A stretch of 64,000 nucleotides of DNA from Lactobacillus sp. LL6 (GTDB lineage: Bacteria; Bacillota; Bacilli; Lactobacillales; Lactobacillaceae): assembly GCF_007570935.1 (NCBI RefSeq), contig NZ_VLLR01000002.1, forward strand, positions 124,001-188,000. The letters are read 5' to 3'. The notes under the pieces were generated by a model. It did no database searches. It had not been told where the DNA came from and saw only the letters and a program-made list of their open reading frames with translations. Shown here piece after piece: positions 36,501-45,749 of this stretch; position 1 is the first letter of the stretch, and every line of letters starts with the position of its first letter. The translations under genes and the position numbers were made by a program.

Positions 36501-39500
36501 CTTGGACTAAAATTAGTCAAACTTCTGTCCCAACTAACCAGTTTGTTTTCCCGACTTATGTAAATCAGGGTACTTCACAAGCTGATGGTAATTCAACAGC
36601 TTATACAAGTGATGCTGATACTTATGAAGCGCGTCCAGTTCATACGGTATGGTACTTGCCAATTGAAACTGAAGCGCGGACAGTAACAGAAAATTATCAC
36701 TACTGGAAAGATGGACAAGATGCAGGTGAGGCGGCTCCGTCAAGTCAAGTTCAGGTTTTCTATAGTAAAAATGCGACTAATTATGATGCGACTACTGGAA
36801 ATGTAACTTATGGTGCTTGGAAGTTTGATAAGTCTAAAGGAGACTCTACAACTCCGGGCTTCCATGTGATTTCAGGTAATTGGAATGGTTTAACTGGAGG
36901 CAGTTTCGATGTAACAATTCCTCAAATTCCAGAATATACTAGTGTAACTTTAAATAATACAACGACAAATACTTCTACAACTTTTGGAACTCCTACTTAC
37001 GGAGATACTCAATTCACTTCTAATACAGGTACATGGTATTATCGCAATAGTTTAACAACTTATTATGTTCCAACTGCTGAATTAAATAAGACAGTTATTA
37101 GAACTATTAAGATAACCAATCCTTCTGGAGGAAGTACGTTAGTTAAGCAATCAGTTATATTTACAAAAACTCCACGATTAAATGCCGATGATAATGGAGT
37201 AGTTTTTGGAGCCCAAAATCCAGGTAACGCATATTCTTTCGAAGAAGGGGATAATCTTTGGTGGAATAATACTGCAAATGTCCAATCTAATGATGGTAAC
37301 TGGGACAGTTATCCTATTCCCGTGATTAAAGGCTATACTGCAATTGCTAACAATGAAGTCACTAATGAAATCGCTAGCAAAGAAATTACAGTTAATAGTT
37401 CAGATGAAGTAGTCAATGTTATCTATGTTGCTAATAGTGCAGATGTTACAATTGATCACAGTGAAATTAATCAAGTTTATACTGGTGAAGGTGCAGTAAT
37501 TCCAGATGATATCACCCATGCAATTACACCTGCAGATATTCATATAACCATTCCAGATGCAGTAAAGAATGTTGTTTTTGATACTAATGATTATTCATTT
37601 GCTAATGCTGAAGGGAAAATTATTGCTACTCCAGTTAACGTAGGAACTTATCACATTATTTTGAATCAGAATGGATTAGATAAGTTAAAGGCAGCAGCAC
37701 CAGACTTCACATTTACCTATGATCCTAAGACCTCATATGTTGTTTACAATATTACTCCAGTTCAAACCTCTGCTACACTTAGCGGTACAGAAGAAATAAC
37801 ATATGATAATCAAGATGTAACTAGTATATCTAGCAGCGATATTAAAATTACTATCCAGGCAACACCAGCTTTGACTTATAATTTACAAAGTGGGGACTAT
37901 CAATTTGTTCAAAATGGTCAAGTAGTAATACCAAAAGATGTTGGAACTTATGAAGTTCAATTGACACAAACTGGTATTGATCATCTTACTGCATTAGGTG
38001 GCGATAATTATAATTGGTTTACAAATGGTAAAGCTAACATTACTCAAAATGCAAAATTAGTCATTAATAAAGCTACTCCGACTGTAACTATTAATGGTTC
38101 AGCTTCAAAGACTTATGATGGGCTGCCAATTAATAATTATGCTCCAAAAGTTACAATTTCTGCTCCGGGTGTTGGAACGACTACTTTAACTACTGGTGAT
38201 TTTGAATTCAATGTTAATGGTAGTTGGACTGAAACTGCTCCAGTAAATGCAGGCAATTATCAAATTCGGTTAACAAAAAATGGGCTAAATAAGATTATTA
38301 GTCAAAATGCAAATAATATTGCTTGGGCTAATAATTATGATATTAACGGTGAGTATACGATTGTTCCAGCTAGTGTCAACATTACTTTACATGGTAATAA
38401 TTCAAAGACCTACGATGGTAAGGAAGTTATTCCTAGCCTTACAATCGGAGAAAATGGAAACACTACATTAACAGGTGTGCCAGAAGATGGTGTGAATGTT
38501 GATTTAAATAATTTACCAATTGATGCCTTTGAATGGCAAAATTCTGAAGGTCAAGTTTTAACAAAGAATCCAGTGAATGCGGGAGTTTATACTTTAACCT
38601 TAACAGATGCAGCTTTAACTGCTTTAGCTAAGAATAACCCTAACTACACCTTCACTAAGATGGGGAGTTACACTTATACAATTAATAAAGCTCAAGCTGT
38701 TATTAATACAACTGGTAAGCAAGAAATGTCTTGGACTGGTAATCCAGTAGCAATTGATCCAAGTAAGTTTAGTCAAAGTATTTCCACTGACAATGACTTA
38801 TCAATTGATATTCCAAGTTCAGTTAAACTTACAGCTGAAGATTATGACTTAGTGAATGCTCAAGGAAATAAAATTGCTATTCCAACAGCAGTAGGACATT
38901 ATTATGTTAAGCTGAATGAAAATGGCCTAAAGAAGATCCAAGATGCTATTTCTAATAATAGTAATTATAATTGGAAGTCTAATGGTGAAGGGGACTACAT
39001 AATTAACAAAGCCCAAGCTACTATTACTTTAGAGGGGACAAGCAGTGTTATTTATAATGGTAGTCAAGCTATTATTCCAATTAATGAAGATGGAACTGTT
39101 AAAGACATTAGGCTAATTTTAAGTAATGGTGAAACTTATAATTTAAAGCCTAGCGATTTGAAGTTTATGGATTCTAAACATATTGATGCTGGATCTTATA
39201 AGTTGCAATTATCTGATGCTGGATTAGCTAACATTCGAGCAATTGCCGCTGATAGATATGAGTATACTTATGATGATAGTCAAGCAACTTTGATAATTAA
39301 TAAAGCTGCTGCTAACTATACATTGAGTGGTAGTGAAAGTAAAACTTATAAAGGATCTTCATATAACGATAACGATTTAATTCCAGGAAACTATAAAATT
39401 ACAATCACAACAAATAATGGTCAAACAATGAATTATACCTTGAAAAAGGGAGACTTGACTTTTGCTCCAAATCAAGATGTTCTCAATAAGGGAATTTATA

Positions 39501-42500
39501 AAGTTGTTTTGACTGAGCAGGGAATTAACAATATTCAAGCTCTTAATCCAAATAACTATGATTGGAAAGAATTGGATTCAGCTGCTAGTTTTGAAGTAAC
39601 TGCTAAGAATATGTTTGTTAATATTACGGGTACAACTAATAGCGTTTATGAACATGAAGCTAATAATTGGGCTGCTGGAATTGCACAAGGTGTACCTAGT
39701 GATCAAATTGATAAGCTTAGCATGATTTGGGCTGGTCAAAATACTATTCCAGATGGAGTAACTGCTCTTAAGTTAAATGATAGTGATTTTGTTTATTACC
39801 AAAAAGATAGTTCTGGTAATTGGGTTAAAATTACCGATAATAATGGTCTTCCAGTCCATGCCGGAACTTACGGTATTAAGTTAACTGAAGATGCAATTAA
39901 TAAACTTAATGAACAAAATAAAGATTCTAATTATACTTTTGCAAATGGTAAAAACGTTATTGCCACATTTATTATTAATGCTCGTAAAGCAAAATTAACT
40001 TTAAGCGGCTATCAATCAGCCCCATATACCACTAACAAACCACTAGATTATAAGAACTTTACTCTTCAATTGACTGATACAGATAGTGGTACTCCATACT
40101 CTATAAGCTGGGATAGTGTCAAAGGAGATGAAAATGATTATTTAGTTATTACTGGCTATGAAAATGGAAATTTGCCAAAAAATGTTGGCAGTTATGATGT
40201 TAAGGTAACTCCAGCATTGGTTAAAGAATTGGAAGGACTTTTCCCAGACTACAATTTTGGTGGAATTAATGTTGATTCGCAAGATAACATTAAATCTAAT
40301 GACCAAGATTCAAGTGATGTAGTTGTTCCTCAAAACAACAATGGTAAATATATCATTACTCCTTTAGATGCTGATATTGAATTAACTGGAAGTCAGACTA
40401 TTAAATATGGTGAAGATGCTACTATTATTCCAAGTAAATTTACTATTAGTTTGAAAGATAGTTTAGGTCATGATGTAATTAACCGGGATGGTTCCAAGGC
40501 AACTATTGAACTAACTACTGATGATTTACAGATTATTACTCCTGTAACTAATAATCCAATGCATGTTGGCACTTATAAAGTTTTATTAACTGATGCAGCT
40601 AAGCAAAAGATATTTGGTATTGGTGTAGAGGGTAATTCATCTAATTATGAATGGTCTAAAGTTGTTGCAACAGATGCTACTTTTGTAGTTGATGCAATGC
40701 CAGTAAATATTGATGTAACAAACGCAAATGAAAATTCACCAGCAAGTGTTGTTTTTGGCAATCCGATTAGTTTGGATAATAATTTAGGCAAGTATACAAT
40801 TAGTTTGACTACAGAAAATGGTAAAAAGCTCGAATATACACTGCAAAAAGGTGATCTTGAGTTTACTAATGGTATTCCGACTACAGCAGGAGTTTTTGAT
40901 GTTAAATTATCCGCTCAAGGACTTGAAAATTTGAAGCAGAAATTTAATAAAAATTATCCTAACTATGATTTTGATAAACTAGCTTCAACTGCTACTTTCC
41001 TTGTTAAGGCAGCTACTCCACAAGTTACAATTACAGCAAATAGTCAAGAACAAAAGACTTATAATGGTCAAGCAGCTGAAATTAAAGCAGGAGATTACAC
41101 AGTTACCTTTACTTCTAATGCTGGCGAGATAACTATTGGAAACTTAGATGGGAGTTCGCTCCAGTTTGAAGGCGGAGTTGCTCCAACTGCAGTTGGAAAT
41201 TACAATGTAATTTTAACTGATAAAGCAATTGAAAAATTAAAGGCTGATTATCCTAACTTTGACTGGTCAAAAGCTGATACTTTTGTTGGAACCTATAAAA
41301 TTGTGGCTGCTAATGCTGAAGCTGTGTTAAGTGGTCAAAATAGTATGACTTATAATGGTCAAGCAGTGACGGTTGCTGATTTAAACAAAAACGGTACGAT
41401 TCATGTAACTGTATCAATTGATGGCATGACTAAAGTGATTGATTATCAAATTCAAGATAATGACTACGTTTGGAGTAAGGGAGAAACACCAAGAAATGTT
41501 GGAGTTTATACTCTTGAACTTAATAAAAAACAAGTCTTAACACACTTACAAGAAGCCATTAATGCTAGTGAAGGTCTAGGTCAAAATAATCAAGCTAATG
41601 TAACAATTTCATTAGATGATTTATCCGGAAATGCTGAGTTTACAATTAATAAAAGGGTAGCTCAAGTAGTTCTTGATGGTACTCAAACATCTATTTATAC
41701 TGGCAATATAATTTCTATTGATCCAAGTAAATTTACCCTCCAGTTAGATAATGGGGAAACGTATAAACTTCAAGCAGGAGATTTGCAATATACTGATGAT
41801 ACAGCTGGAGCTAATACTAATGTAGGAACTTGGCAAGTGGTTTTAACTAAACAAGCTGAAGAAGCAATTAGTAAATTAAATCAAAATTACGATTACAAGT
41901 TCAGCGGTGTAGGTAAGGTAAACATTGATCAAGCGGATGTAACTAAAGATGAAGTTTCATTTAGTTATACAGGTAACGCTGAAAAGACATATGATGGTAC
42001 ACCGATTGCTAATTATAAACCTACAATAACCATTACTGCTCCTGGAGCTGATCAAATTACTCTTGAGGCAAGTGATTATAAGTTTATTCGTCAAGATGGT
42101 ACTGTCTTTGATTCTGCCCCATGGTCAGCAGGTAAGTATAAAGTTGTTTTAACTGAAGCTGGAATTGCCAAAATTAAGGCTGTCAATAATAAGAACCTTA
42201 ACTGGTCTAAGTTTGATTTTGATAATGCAATTGGTAGATATATCATTAATAAGACCAGTGCTAAAGCCGTTTTAAGTGGTAATGCAAGCTTAACTTATAA
42301 TGGTAATCCTATAACTAGTCAGGAATTAAACAACAAGGGTATTCAAGTTAAAATCTCAATCAAACGTGGGGACAAAATCCAAACAATTGACTACTGGCTC
42401 CACAATGATGACTACACTTGGGAAACGCCAAATGGCGCAGCTCCAAGTAATGTTGGAGTCTACACGATAGTGCTCAATAAAGATAAGATTTTACCTAACT

Positions 42501-44215
42501 TAATTGAAAAAATAAATCGTGATAGTGATTTAGTTGGAAACTATGAGTTAACTGAAGAAAATTTAAGTGGCAGTGCTCAAGTTACAATTGAACCTAAAGA
42601 TTTATCTCTTGTTCAAAAGGGTGAAGCTAGTCAAACATTTAATGGAAAGAATAACTTACTTGCTACAACTATCATCAAGAGTATGGTTGCTGATGGAATT
42701 GTAAATGGTCAAGTTTTAAATATTCAAGGTATAAGCTTATCTGATTTTGATTGGTATGAAAATGGTCAAAAGCTTGATAAGATGCCAATTAATGTAGGAA
42801 CTTATACTCTCAAATTAAATCAAAAGGGATTAGATTTATTAAGAGCTAACCATAATCCTAACTATAAAATTGGAAGTATGCCAACTGGAGAATTTACTTA
42901 TACTATTACTCCATTTGAAATTACAATTACTACTCATGGAAATACGACTGTAGATTCAGGTACAACTACTATTCCAAATGATGTATATAGTTTAGATTTT
43001 GGTAATCAAAAAATGCCAGCTGACTTTGTTGCACCAAAAGTTACTGCTTCTGATTTTGGTTTTAGCGGGGATGCCCCGACTGCTCAGACAATTAGCGGTG
43101 AATTTAGTGTTAACTTTAAAGGCGGTCAAGAAGCTTTGCAAAAGCTTCTTGGAAATAACTATAATGTAGTTTATACTCCAGCTAAAGATAATTATATTGT
43201 AAAAGCTGCTGTACCTACTCAAGGGAAGCAGACGATTCAATATGTAAATTCTGATGGAAAAATAATTAAGGAACAAGTCATTACAGGTAAACTTCATGAA
43301 GAGACTACTTTTAATGCTCAAATTCCAACAAATTGGCAATTAGCTAATGGTGAAAAACTACCCGATAAAATTAAGATTGAAAATGGTATTACTAAGGTTA
43401 TCATTACTCCTCAACTAGAAGAAACAACAGATTATAAGACAGTAACTAGAACTATTATTATGAAGCTACCTACTGGCGACAAAGAAGTTACTCAAGTTGT
43501 TAAGCTTCAAAGAACGGGCAGTAAGAATTTAGTAACTGGAAAAGTAACTTATAGCAATTGGTCAACTTCTAAGTGGGATGAATTTATTCCTGAAAAAGTT
43601 GAGGGTTATACTGCAAATCCAGTTAAAGTAAATGAACAAGCTGTAACTAGTGATACTCAAGATATTTCGATTACTATAAATTATATTAAAAATGGTAATT
43701 CTGATAATGATGAGTCTGGAAATGATAATAATCCTCATCCAGAACCACAACCAAATCCTGATGAAAAACCGGATGATAATCATCAAATTCCGCTGCCAAA
43801 TCCAGATCAAAAACCCGATAATAATAACCAAACTCCACAACCTGATAATAAGCCAATTCCAAAACCTACTCCAAAACCAGAGCCAAATAATTCTCATTCT
43901 TCAGAACATTCAAAGTCTAAGAATCCAGAGAAAGCTTCTAATAAGACCAAAGAAAGTAAAACTTCTCTTAAAGAAAAAGTTGCAAATGTTCATTTTGCTA
44001 AAAAGCCACAAATTCATGTAAATGAAAAGCATATTGCCAAAATGAACCAAAATGCTGGAATACATCCAGCAAAAATAAATGTTCAAAGAGATAAGCAATT
44101 GCCACAAACTGGTGAAAATAATAATTCACTTCTTGCTGCAATTGGTAGTTTATTTGGCGGTTTAGGAATTTTTGGTTTAGCTGGTAATCGCAAGAAGAAG
44201 CGTGAAGATAAATAG
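33575..44215 (+). CDS. Giant LPXTG-anchored MBG-repeat surface adhesin
   Basis: A cell-wall protein of about 3,546 residues. The frame opens at 33503, but AAGG at 33562-33565 supports the ATG at 33575 (or 33566). Layout: YSIRK-type signal (RFSIRKLTVGTCSVLL, cleavage near residue 44); a Ser/Thr/Lys/Asn-rich segment to about 215; a non-repeated N-terminal region to about 830; two Muc_B2-like units (ARTVTENYHYW-type) to about 1200; then 18 MBG-type repeats of about 95-125 residues (about 1290-3210), each with a core such as SKTYDGKEV, TYNGQAV or VGTYKVVL; another Muc_B2-like unit; a Pro-rich wall-spanning tail; and LPQTGEN near residue 3510 with a membrane span and KKKR end. Sortase would anchor it. 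MBG and Muc_B2 domains occur in mucus-binding adhesins. The ligand is inferred. Confidence 0.93.
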   Translation: MIYSKKNCDTKQRFSIRKLTVGTCSVLLSTLFLTINNNQIVHAADNTDTTSSTEKDTTSANQVLQKKEVTLDSSKDAQDTQNPKSKTTDNAKVDTNDSNNTPTKANTNNDANTDLAKENTASQTNPKNKQEVDSAKVDSTKSTTTKTDAIRVSQEETVASQKDTKTISSSDNIQSKAAENTENETSNKNSTNDLDLKASTANSKELTKNLKESKIATELPAPELNSAFAQDEYKGFVVQGSNMNEIASQFLTNSDAITKAGGKITWDGPNSVTNSDVNAGTQLSGNIVVSYPDSTKKTVTAYFMGVAQVAANANLNTSQKQTGFLYVSKVGDSIDVTALDANNTAIFNSSASNSIIPTTDSVGVNLSAKLLGSPNTSTIGFHELEVEVTDSGNANGMTVIGSPYTVKVPYLVQTLEPITDTPIMNIQKSQNVNLAGTSEVNFKWPWLNAGYYDSLSGSGSGIGRFFYKDYLKYFALGGNLYVSTTMNGFGTVDNPISEFKIQLATSTADPQILSNAPALTVKINWLDGPKNTTVYTFKDSTQTNLMLIKQAIKKQLENMSSSEIGKTFSKIALANGSTTQATAIAFSNTAITNPMALIVGTPATGKYTTELNISYGQGGDTANGFIPDIFSTESVLPNADLLSLLQKYNPKLSLTDYAWGNAGGNSYSPTTWTKVPAEIYSVNVPEAINKEVNIADGPQSFTADELQGQYLKQLTFGTTNATSADWPAGTTFEFVGGDAENGKITMDAPGQTKTTQLKITLPGGSTTTVNVTLTTAALQENQREVKVRYLDSDDNDKLVSTGDGFKIGEVGSSVNFTLSIPDKYELKPGQNDINGNTLTYKITDDKSEDGIQYANVYLIHKTEKITDPSQAEIQETRTATVNYVYGTDVKDEAGNIIHAKDSQAAPSAVLDVFYTRTAIKDLVTGNITYGNWQWDDSKNDDGYTNGYKVVSGTWSSLPTSWAPVVADVPTVDGFTAWTKISQTSVPTNQFVFPTYVNQGTSQADGNSTAYTSDADTYEARPVHTVWYLPIETEARTVTENYHYWKDGQDAGEAAPSSQVQVFYSKNATNYDATTGNVTYGAWKFDKSKGDSTTPGFHVISGNWNGLTGGSFDVTIPQIPEYTSVTLNNTTTNTSTTFGTPTYGDTQFTSNTGTWYYRNSLTTYYVPTAELNKTVIRTIKITNPSGGSTLVKQSVIFTKTPRLNADDNGVVFGAQNPGNAYSFEEGDNLWWNNTANVQSNDGNWDSYPIPVIKGYTAIANNEVTNEIASKEITVNSSDEVVNVIYVANSADVTIDHSEINQVYTGEGAVIPDDITHAITPADIHITIPDAVKNVVFDTNDYSFANAEGKIIATPVNVGTYHIILNQNGLDKLKAAAPDFTFTYDPKTSYVVYNITPVQTSATLSGTEEITYDNQDVTSISSSDIKITIQATPALTYNLQSGDYQFVQNGQVVIPKDVGTYEVQLTQTGIDHLTALGGDNYNWFTNGKANITQNAKLVINKATPTVTINGSASKTYDGLPINNYAPKVTISAPGVGTTTLTTGDFEFNVNGSWTETAPVNAGNYQIRLTKNGLNKIISQNANNIAWANNYDINGEYTIVPASVNITLHGNNSKTYDGKEVIPSLTIGENGNTTLTGVPEDGVNVDLNNLPIDAFEWQNSEGQVLTKNPVNAGVYTLTLTDAALTALAKNNPNYTFTKMGSYTYTINKAQAVINTTGKQEMSWTGNPVAIDPSKFSQSISTDNDLSIDIPSSVKLTAEDYDLVNAQGNKIAIPTAVGHYYVKLNENGLKKIQDAISNNSNYNWKSNGEGDYIINKAQATITLEGTSSVIYNGSQAIIPINEDGTVKDIRLILSNGETYNLKPSDLKFMDSKHIDAGSYKLQLSDAGLANIRAIAADRYEYTYDDSQATLIINKAAANYTLSGSESKTYKGSSYNDNDLIPGNYKITITTNNGQTMNYTLKKGDLTFAPNQDVLNKGIYKVVLTEQGINNIQALNPNNYDWKELDSAASFEVTAKNMFVNITGTTNSVYEHEANNWAAGIAQGVPSDQIDKLSMIWAGQNTIPDGVTALKLNDSDFVYYQKDSSGNWVKITDNNGLPVHAGTYGIKLTEDAINKLNEQNKDSNYTFANGKNVIATFIINARKAKLTLSGYQSAPYTTNKPLDYKNFTLQLTDTDSGTPYSISWDSVKGDENDYLVITGYENGNLPKNVGSYDVKVTPALVKELEGLFPDYNFGGINVDSQDNIKSNDQDSSDVVVPQNNNGKYIITPLDADIELTGSQTIKYGEDATIIPSKFTISLKDSLGHDVINRDGSKATIELTTDDLQIITPVTNNPMHVGTYKVLLTDAAKQKIFGIGVEGNSSNYEWSKVVATDATFVVDAMPVNIDVTNANENSPASVVFGNPISLDNNLGKYTISLTTENGKKLEYTLQKGDLEFTNGIPTTAGVFDVKLSAQGLENLKQKFNKNYPNYDFDKLASTATFLVKAATPQVTITANSQEQKTYNGQAAEIKAGDYTVTFTSNAGEITIGNLDGSSLQFEGGVAPTAVGNYNVILTDKAIEKLKADYPNFDWSKADTFVGTYKIVAANAEAVLSGQNSMTYNGQAVTVADLNKNGTIHVTVSIDGMTKVIDYQIQDNDYVWSKGETPRNVGVYTLELNKKQVLTHLQEAINASEGLGQNNQANVTISLDDLSGNAEFTINKRVAQVVLDGTQTSIYTGNIISIDPSKFTLQLDNGETYKLQAGDLQYTDDTAGANTNVGTWQVVLTKQAEEAISKLNQNYDYKFSGVGKVNIDQADVTKDEVSFSYTGNAEKTYDGTPIANYKPTITITAPGADQITLEASDYKFIRQDGTVFDSAPWSAGKYKVVLTEAGIAKIKAVNNKNLNWSKFDFDNAIGRYIINKTSAKAVLSGNASLTYNGNPITSQELNNKGIQVKISIKRGDKIQTIDYWLHNDDYTWETPNGAAPSNVGVYTIVLNKDKILPNLIEKINRDSDLVGNYELTEENLSGSAQVTIEPKDLSLVQKGEASQTFNGKNNLLATTIIKSMVADGIVNGQVLNIQGISLSDFDWYENGQKLDKMPINVGTYTLKLNQKGLDLLRANHNPNYKIGSMPTGEFTYTITPFEITITTHGNTTVDSGTTTIPNDVYSLDFGNQKMPADFVAPKVTASDFGFSGDAPTAQTISGEFSVNFKGGQEALQKLLGNNYNVVYTPAKDNYIVKAAVPTQGKQTIQYVNSDGKIIKEQVITGKLHEETTFNAQIPTNWQLANGEKLPDKIKIENGITKVIITPQLEETTDYKTVTRTIIMKLPTGDKEVTQVVKLQRTGSKNLVTGKVTYSNWSTSKWDEFIPEKVEGYTANPVKVNEQAVTSDTQDISITINYIKNGNSDNDESGNDNNPHPEPQPNPDEKPDDNHQIPLPNPDQKPDNNNQTPQPDNKPIPKPTPKPEPNNSHSSEHSKSKNPEKASNKTKESKTSLKEKVANVHFAKKPQIHVNEKHIAKMNQNAGIHPAKINVQRDKQLPQTGENNNSLLAAIGSLFGGLGIFGLAGNRKKKREDK

Positions 44216-44225
44216 CTAATAAAAG

Positions 44226-44253
44226 AACGTCGATTTTTATCGGCGTTTTTTTA
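44226..44253 (+). terminator. Terminator of the MBG adhesin gene
   Basis: AACGTCGA (44226-44233) pairs with TCGGCGTT (44240-44247) with one G-U, followed by a T run, 10 bases after the stop codon. Confidence 0.82.
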
Positions 44254-44338
44254 TTTAAAATAAGCGTAATTTTTTGAAAATATTCTCAACAAGAATTACT
44301 CTTAAATTAGGAAATTGGTTGAAAAGGAGTGAATAATT

Positions 44339-45622
44339 ATGACTAGACATAAGTTTAATGTAGGGAAATGGCTTCCAAGTGATCAAGAGTTTCAAGATAA
44401 ATGGGTCAAAACAGTTCTTAAAGAAGCTGAAGCTGAAGAAAATCAAAAATTGTTGCCTCCAGTTCAGGAATTAAAAGATTTAATAGATAACAATCACTAT
44501 ATTTGGAATTTGTTTCAAATGATGTTTGACGAAATTCCGCTAAAAGATGTTGATACTCCTGCAGGTACTCCTCAAGTCAGAGATGTCCACCAACTATTAT
44601 TGGTTCTTAATCACATTATTCAACATGCACCTAAATTTAATACGACTGGTTTAGTTGGAACACCAATTAATGCAGTTCTTGATTATCCAATGGGAACTAA
44701 AGCAGGCTATGTTGTTTTTAATAATCCTAAAGTTAATGAAAAAATGAAGGGTATTTTAGATTATTGGGGAAAGTACTTACAGTCTTCTGATTCTTCTTAT
44801 GTATTGAATACTTCGAAAAACGGTTGGCTTTCTCCATATGCTCTTCAAGAAATGGCTAAAGAAGCTAAAGGAGATAATTTTCAAAAAATATTTGCTTGTC
44901 GAAGTTCAGAACTAGATCAAAAATTAGGCTTTACTTCTTGGGATGATTTCTTTACTAGAGTATTTAATCCGGGTATTAGACCAGTTGCCAGTCCTCAAGA
45001 TGATGATGTTATTGTCAATGCTTGTGAATCAGCACCTTATAGAGTTGCCCATGATTTACCATTAAAGGCAAAGTTTTGGATAAAAGGGCAGCCTTATTCT
45101 TTAATGGATTTACTTCATAATGATCCTTGGACTGCTAAATTTGAAGGAGGAACTCTTTATCAAGCTTTTTTAAGTGCCTTAAGCTATCACCGCTGGAATA
45201 GCCCTGTTAGTGGAAAAATAGTTAAAGCATATAACTTGCCCGGAAGTTATTATGGGGAAGCTCTTAGTCAAGGTTTTGAAAATCCTCGAGGTGCCGATCC
45301 TGTGGCTGCAAATGATTCACAAGCCTTCCTTACTTCTACTGCTACTAGAGCAGTAATCTTTATTCAAGCTGATAATCCTAAGATTGGACTAATGGGCTTT
45401 ATTGCTGTAGGAATGGGAGATGTTTCTAATAACGAAATTACAGTAAGAGTTGGTCAACATGTTCAAAAGGGTGAGCAGTTAGGAATGTTCCATTTTGGCG
45501 GTTCAACTCATGTATTATTATTTAGACCTGAAGTAAAACTTAGCTTTAATCTCCATGGACAGACACCGGGCTTAGATACAGTTAATATTAAAGTTCGTGA
45601 CGAAATTGCCAGAGTTAAATAA
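44339..45622 (+). CDS. Phosphatidylserine decarboxylase-like protein (PSDC/PsiD type)
   Basis: A 427-residue soluble pyruvoyl decarboxylase-like protein. The N-terminal ~190 residues resemble the PSDC domain (INAVLDYPMGTKAGYVVFNN, then YWGKYLQSSDSSYVLN). The C-terminal part is the decarboxylase core with SYHRWNSPVSGKI (histidine) and FHFGGSTHVLLF, where GGST is the self-cleavage site that creates the pyruvoyl cofactor. This two-domain form is found in PsiD-type L-tryptophan decarboxylases and many bacterial proteins of unknown substrate, and has no membrane span or signal. Lactobacilli are not known for phosphatidylethanolamine, so an amino acid is a more likely substrate; that is inference. 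AAAGGAG precedes the ATG. A YfcC-family transporter gene follows. Confidence 0.85.
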   Translation: MTRHKFNVGKWLPSDQEFQDKWVKTVLKEAEAEENQKLLPPVQELKDLIDNNHYIWNLFQMMFDEIPLKDVDTPAGTPQVRDVHQLLLVLNHIIQHAPKFNTTGLVGTPINAVLDYPMGTKAGYVVFNNPKVNEKMKGILDYWGKYLQSSDSSYVLNTSKNGWLSPYALQEMAKEAKGDNFQKIFACRSSELDQKLGFTSWDDFFTRVFNPGIRPVASPQDDDVIVNACESAPYRVAHDLPLKAKFWIKGQPYSLMDLLHNDPWTAKFEGGTLYQAFLSALSYHRWNSPVSGKIVKAYNLPGSYYGEALSQGFENPRGADPVAANDSQAFLTSTATRAVIFIQADNPKIGLMGFIAVGMGDVSNNEITVRVGQHVQKGEQLGMFHFGGSTHVLLFRPEVKLSFNLHGQTPGLDTVNIKVRDEIARVK

Positions 45623-45636
45623 AAACATTTACTTTG

Positions 45637-45674
45637 TATCCACCTACATTAAATTAGGTGGATATTTATTTTTA
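45637..45674 (+). terminator. Terminator after the decarboxylase-like gene
   Basis: TATCCACCTA (45637-45646) pairs with TAGGTGGATA (45655-45664), followed by TTTATTTTTAT. Confidence 0.85.
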
Positions 45675-45683
45675 TAATTTACC

Positions 45684-45697
45684 TAAAAACGCTTTCG
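45684..45697 (+). promoter_or_regulatory. Weak cre-like site before the YfcC-family gene
   Basis: TAAAAACGCTTTCG keeps the central A-A-C-G and the late C but misses two outer cre positions. It lies 53 bases upstream of the start codon. Confidence 0.35.
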
Positions 45698-45749
45698 TGA
45701 TAAAGTAGACCTAAATAGTTCTTGTTTATAATAGAATGAAGGTTTAATC

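Noticed and set aside
43562-43897. Trp/Ile/Arg-rich minus-strand frames inside the adhesin genes (also 51451-51750 and 52924-53319)
   Set aside because: They are shadows produced by the repetitive Pro/Asp/Asn coding of the opposite strand and have no ribosome binding sites.
33575-44215. Repeats of the adhesin gene as a CRISPR array
   Set aside because: Repeat units are about 300 bases, in frame and protein-coding; there are no short identical repeats with unique spacers and no cas genes.
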